A stretch of DNA of 64,000 nt from Caldithrix sp. (GTDB taxonomy: Bacteria; KSB1; UBA2214; DYKH01): positions 5,022 through 69,021 of the forward strand of contig DYKH01000008.1 of NCBI GenBank assembly GCA_020722685.1. The letters run 5' to 3'. The position numbers and the translations under genes were made by a program. Under the pieces are notes generated by a model. The model did no database searches and was not told the DNA's origin. It worked only from the letters and a program-made list of their open reading frames with translations. Shown here in pieces: positions 59,478-64,000 of the stretch (position 1 is its first letter; each line of letters opens with the position of its first letter).

Positions 59478-61829
59478 TTACTTTGCTTCGGCCGCTTCTA
59501 CATCCTCCATCTCCGGCAAAAGACTGGGCGCCGGCGCTTTGCCGTTCCCTCCACTATCCAGCGCGTGCCGCACCATATGAAGCAGATCTTTGCCATGATA
59601 CGGCTTTTGGATGAATCCGGCCAAACCCGTCTCGGCGATCTCTATGGCCTTGGCATTTTGACTAAACCCGGTGGACAATAGGCCTTTGATATTTGGGTTC
59701 AGCTTTTTCAGATACTCAAAAGCGTCCTTGCCACCCATTCGGGGCATCAACCAATCCAATATCACCAGATTCACTTCGTCCTTGTGCTGCTCAAATATCT
59801 CAATGGCTTGTATGCCGTCTTCTGCTAACAGCACGTGGTAGCCGTAGCTTTCCAGCAACTCCTTGCTAAACTCGCGAATGGATTCTTCATCATCGACTAC
59901 CAGGATGACCTCATTTCCGCCCACGGGTTCTTCCAGATGGGTAATGGTCTGCGGCTCTTCCCGATCACAGATGGGCAAATACACCGTGAAAATGGAACCT
60001 TCGTTCAGCTCGCTATAGACGCGGATGAACCCGCCGTGATTCTTGACCACCCCGTAGACCATGGACAGGCCCAGCCCGGTGCCCTTGCCGTTCTGCTTGG
60101 TGGTAAAGAACGGCTCGAATATTCTCTGCAGGGTTTTCTTGTCCATGCCGATGCCGGTATCGGAGACTGACAACGTGACATAGGAGCCCGGCTTGGCGCC
60201 CAGATGCGGTCTCAAATTGTCATCCTGCAATTGCACCACGTTGGTTTCCACGGTCAATTTCCCGCCTTGGGGCATGGCGTCTCTGGCATTGACGCACAGG
60301 TTCATAACTACCTGCTGCAGTTGGCCGGAATCCGCCTCTACGGTGGGTAAAGGCTCACGAAAGTGGGTCTTGATCTCGATGAGCTTGTCAAAGGTGCTGC
60401 GAATGATTTGTAGTGTTTCAGAGGCGATTTTGTTGATGTTCACTGGGCAGACGATAGGCTTTCCGCCGCGCGCAAATGCCAATAATTGCCCAGTCAATTC
60501 CGAGGCCCTGCTGGCGCTTTTTTCGATGATGTCCACATAGGCAAAATGAGGATGATCCTTTCCAATCTTCATCTTCAGCAGAGAAGCGTACCCCATGACC
60601 GCTCCCAGAATGTTGTTGAAATCGTGGGCCACTCCGCCGGCCAAGGTTCCGATGCTGTCCAATTTCTGCGCTTGCCGAAGCTGCTCTTCCAGCTCCATCC
60701 GCTCCGTATTGTCAAACAGGTAACCCTTGATCGCCACCAAAGATTCATGACTGTCGAACGTCCCAATGACGTTACCGACGACATAGATGCTTTTTCCATC
60801 ACGATGTTTGAGCTCCATCTGGTGATACAGAAGCTTTTTCTCGCGCCTTAGTAACGTTAAAAACGAGCGGAACGCTTCGACGTCAGGGAAAAAATCGGCG
60901 AGGTTTCCTTCATGCGCCTCCTGTGAATTGGAAAATCCCAAAAATCTCGCAAACGAAGGATTGCAGGCAATGATGCGGCCGCTGGGCTTGGCCAAAAAGT
61001 AACCGGCCAAATCCTCCTCAAAAAAGTGGCGATATCGCTCTTCGCTTTCAGAGAGTTTTTTCTGCGCTTGCACCTGCTTCGTCATGTCCCGGATCACCAA
61101 GACCACTCCATCGTTATGACCTCGCTGATCGCGTATGGGCGCTACGCTGCTATGAACTGGAATTTTCTTACCTCTTTTGGTGATCAAAATTTGATAGGTT
61201 TCGTCATCTTCCGAGCTTTTAATATGCGAAGGTTGTTGGTCTGCATCTTCATCGGCGTTAGGTTGACCGATCATGATGTTAAAAACCTGCTTCAAATCTT
61301 GGCCGAAGGCTTGCTTGCGCTTCCAGCCCGTCAGCCTTTCTGCCATAGGATTCATGAACCGGATCTTCCCTCTGGAATCCGTGGCCATAACGGCGTCACC
61401 GATGCTGCGCAAGGTAGTCGCCAGCCAACGCTCGCGCTGTTTCAACTTTTTTTCCAAACGATGCCGATAGAGCGCCATTTGGATGGTGGTATACAGCTCC
61501 CGTTCTTCAAATGGCTTGAGAATATAGCCAAAAGGCTCGGTCAGCTTGGCTCGCGTGATGGTTGGCTCGTCCGCATAGGCGGTCAGGTAGATGACCGGGA
61601 TATCCATTTCGGAGCGAATGGCTTCCGCAGCCTTGACGCCGTCCATCTTGCCTCGCAGCATGATGTCCATGAGTACCAAGTCAGGCCGGGTTTTTCTGAC
61701 CTTTTCGATGGCCTCCTCACCTGAGCTTGCCGTTCCTGCGACCAAATATCCGAGGGTCTTGATGCGCCTCTGAATGTCGAGAGACAGTATGCTTTCATCT
61801 TCCACGATTAATAGCCGTTTTTGTCCCAT
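59478..61829 (-). CDS. Hybrid kinase REC-PAS-PAS-HisKA-HATPase-REC, paralogue 2
   Basis: A 783-residue cytoplasmic hybrid kinase with the same plan as 47926-50220. It has a receiver (LLIVEDESILSLDI, acceptor Asp in LVLMDIMLRGK), two PAS domains, HisKA (GTLAGGVAHDFNNILGAVMG), HATPase (DTGIGMDKKTLQRIFEPFF, GTGLGLSMVYG) and a C-terminal receiver (VILVVDDEESIREF, acceptor Asp in VILDWLMPR). A Pro/Ala-rich tail of about 25 residues is extra. Key residues look intact in all domains. The duplicated pair flanks the two HisKA_2 kinases, so the cluster probably grew by duplication. The upstream region carries nested mobile repeats. Confidence 0.92.
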   Translation of the reverse strand: MGQKRLLIVEDESILSLDIQRRIKTLGYLVAGTASSGEEAIEKVRKTRPDLVLMDIMLRGKMDGVKAAEAIRSEMDIPVIYLTAYADEPTITRAKLTEPFGYILKPFEERELYTTIQMALYRHRLEKKLKQRERWLATTLRSIGDAVMATDSRGKIRFMNPMAERLTGWKRKQAFGQDLKQVFNIMIGQPNADEDADQQPSHIKSSEDDETYQILITKRGKKIPVHSSVAPIRDQRGHNDGVVLVIRDMTKQVQAQKKLSESEERYRHFFEEDLAGYFLAKPSGRIIACNPSFARFLGFSNSQEAHEGNLADFFPDVEAFRSFLTLLRREKKLLYHQMELKHRDGKSIYVVGNVIGTFDSHESLVAIKGYLFDNTERMELEEQLRQAQKLDSIGTLAGGVAHDFNNILGAVMGYASLLKMKIGKDHPHFAYVDIIEKSASRASELTGQLLAFARGGKPIVCPVNINKIASETLQIIRSTFDKLIEIKTHFREPLPTVEADSGQLQQVVMNLCVNARDAMPQGGKLTVETNVVQLQDDNLRPHLGAKPGSYVTLSVSDTGIGMDKKTLQRIFEPFFTTKQNGKGTGLGLSMVYGVVKNHGGFIRVYSELNEGSIFTVYLPICDREEPQTITHLEEPVGGNEVILVVDDEESIREFSKELLESYGYHVLLAEDGIQAIEIFEQHKDEVNLVILDWLMPRMGGKDAFEYLKKLNPNIKGLLSTGFSQNAKAIEIAETGLAGFIQKPYHGKDLLHMVRHALDSGGNGKAPAPSLLPEMEDVEAAEAK

Positions 61830-61864
61830 CTTCTCATTCCCTTCTCGTTTTATCGTGATGCATT

Positions 61865-61972
61865 AGCATTCACACTCAGACGAGACCTGCGGAGGTTACC
61901 CTTTAGGAGTATGGGGAACCGCCAATGCTCCGTTCCTACCTTGAGAAACCTCCGCAGATTCTAAGCATTCAC
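61865..61972. repeat. Inverted repeat flanked by 9-bp direct repeats
   Basis: CTGCGGAGGTT (61887-61897) and AACCTCCGCAG (61947-61957) are perfectly complementary. AGCATTCAC occurs on both sides (61865-61873 and 61964-61972). This could be another small element with its duplication, but the inverted ends are not flush with the direct repeats. Confidence 0.5.
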
Positions 61973-62003
61973 TTACTGTAGATTGGCAAAATCGAAAACT
62001 AAA

Positions 62004-62162
62004 GCCGTAGGGTAACAGTTCAGCCCCTGTCAAAAATGAATGTCATTCCGACCGAAGGGAGGAATCTTTACAGCGGGAACTTGGACATTTAGCAGATATT
62101 TCGCTATACAGATTTCTCGCTCCGCTCGAAATGACAACGGACCTGAACTGTTACGCCGTAGG
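62004..62162. mobile_element. MITE with GTAACA ends and 8-bp target duplication
   Basis: The element spans 62012-62154 (143 bp). GTAACAGTTCAG (62012-62023) is the exact reverse complement of CTGAACTGTTAC (62143-62154). GCCGTAGG occurs directly before (62004-62011) and after (62155-62162) the element. The inside contains TGTCATTCCGACCGAAGG and the inverted TCCGCTCGAAATGACA hairpin arms. The GTAA start and 8-bp duplication match the element at 40089-40221, although the insides differ. Confidence 0.88.
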
Positions 62163-62278
62163 AGATGTCTCCAGACATCGAGCATTATTGCATATTGTGG
62201 TCGAACTCGGAGAGTTCTCCTACTATTGTGGTGAGAAAGAATTTGCCAAACTATAGTTAGTTATTAGACTCCGGCAGA

Positions 62279-64000
<1,722 letters not shown>

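Larger units (their letters stand above)
61830..62278. other. 449-bp spacer with nested repeat elements
   Basis: No gene. It contains the inverted repeat at 61887-61957 flanked by 9-bp direct repeats and a MITE at 62012-62154. The MITE is inserted into a further palindromic unit (GTAGGAGA at 62158 and TCTCCTAC at 62216). This is the upstream region of the kinase starting at 61829. Confidence 0.7.

Overview
The window is a chromosomal segment of a Gram-negative bacterium with moderate base composition and no rRNA, tRNA, CRISPR or prophage genes that I can see. A secretin, an envelope-spanning type IV pilus-type machine, a single-chain pyruvate:ferredoxin oxidoreductase, many multi-PAS histidine kinases, a DUF4900 protein and pilins beginning MGQQQLLLI fit a member of the FCB/Calditrichota-KSB1 neighbourhood. 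That placement is inference from gene content only.

Layout. 1-2.2 kb: a YccF-type membrane protein, a protein with an HExxH motif, and repeat-filled spacer. 2.2-9.6 kb (+ strand): a large Ig-like repeat surface protein, then three short-leader pilin-like or PilX/DUF4900-like proteins. 9.67-10.08 kb: a convergent gap with two mirror-image arrays of 10-bp repeats. 10.1-24.0 kb (- strand): a type IV pilus-like locus, in transcription order an NtrC-type activator, two near-identical pilins, PilC, PilB, a REC-cNMP regulator, a membrane histidine-kinase-like protein without ATPase domain, PilT, a PilM-PilN fusion, a PilO-PilP-like fusion and a secretin. No prepilin peptidase gene is present in the window.

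24.6-28.2 kb: SbcD and SbcC nuclease pair behind a strong sigma70-like promoter. 28.3-30.5 kb: a flippase/LPG-synthase-type membrane protein and a TIM-barrel sugar isomerase. 30.6-34.9 kb: a compact + strand operon with two thymidylate-kinase-like proteins (one with Arg in place of the Walker A Lys), a small unknown, a CHAD protein, a Ppx/GppA phosphatase and a separate HD protein, suggesting polyphosphate or nucleotide metabolism. 35.1-39.9 kb: pyruvate:ferredoxin oxidoreductase and a dihydroorotate-dehydrogenase-like protein. 40.4-42.0 kb: a HAD phosphatase and a PgsA-type enzyme.

42.2-64.0 kb is almost entirely signal transduction on the - strand: a kinase-like protein lacking its phosphoacceptor His, a NarL-type regulator with its REC-PAS kinase, two REC-PAS-PAS-kinase-REC paralogues, a HisKA_2 kinase with a periplasmic CxxCH haem c motif, a 1865-residue kinase with 8 PAS and 2 GAF domains, and the edge-truncated end of a BarA-like hybrid kinase.

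Intergenic DNA is rich in repeats: two miniature elements with GTAA termini and 8-bp target duplications, at least five copies of a palindromic dispersed repeat, inverted short-period arrays, and hexamer repeats placed just after stop codons.
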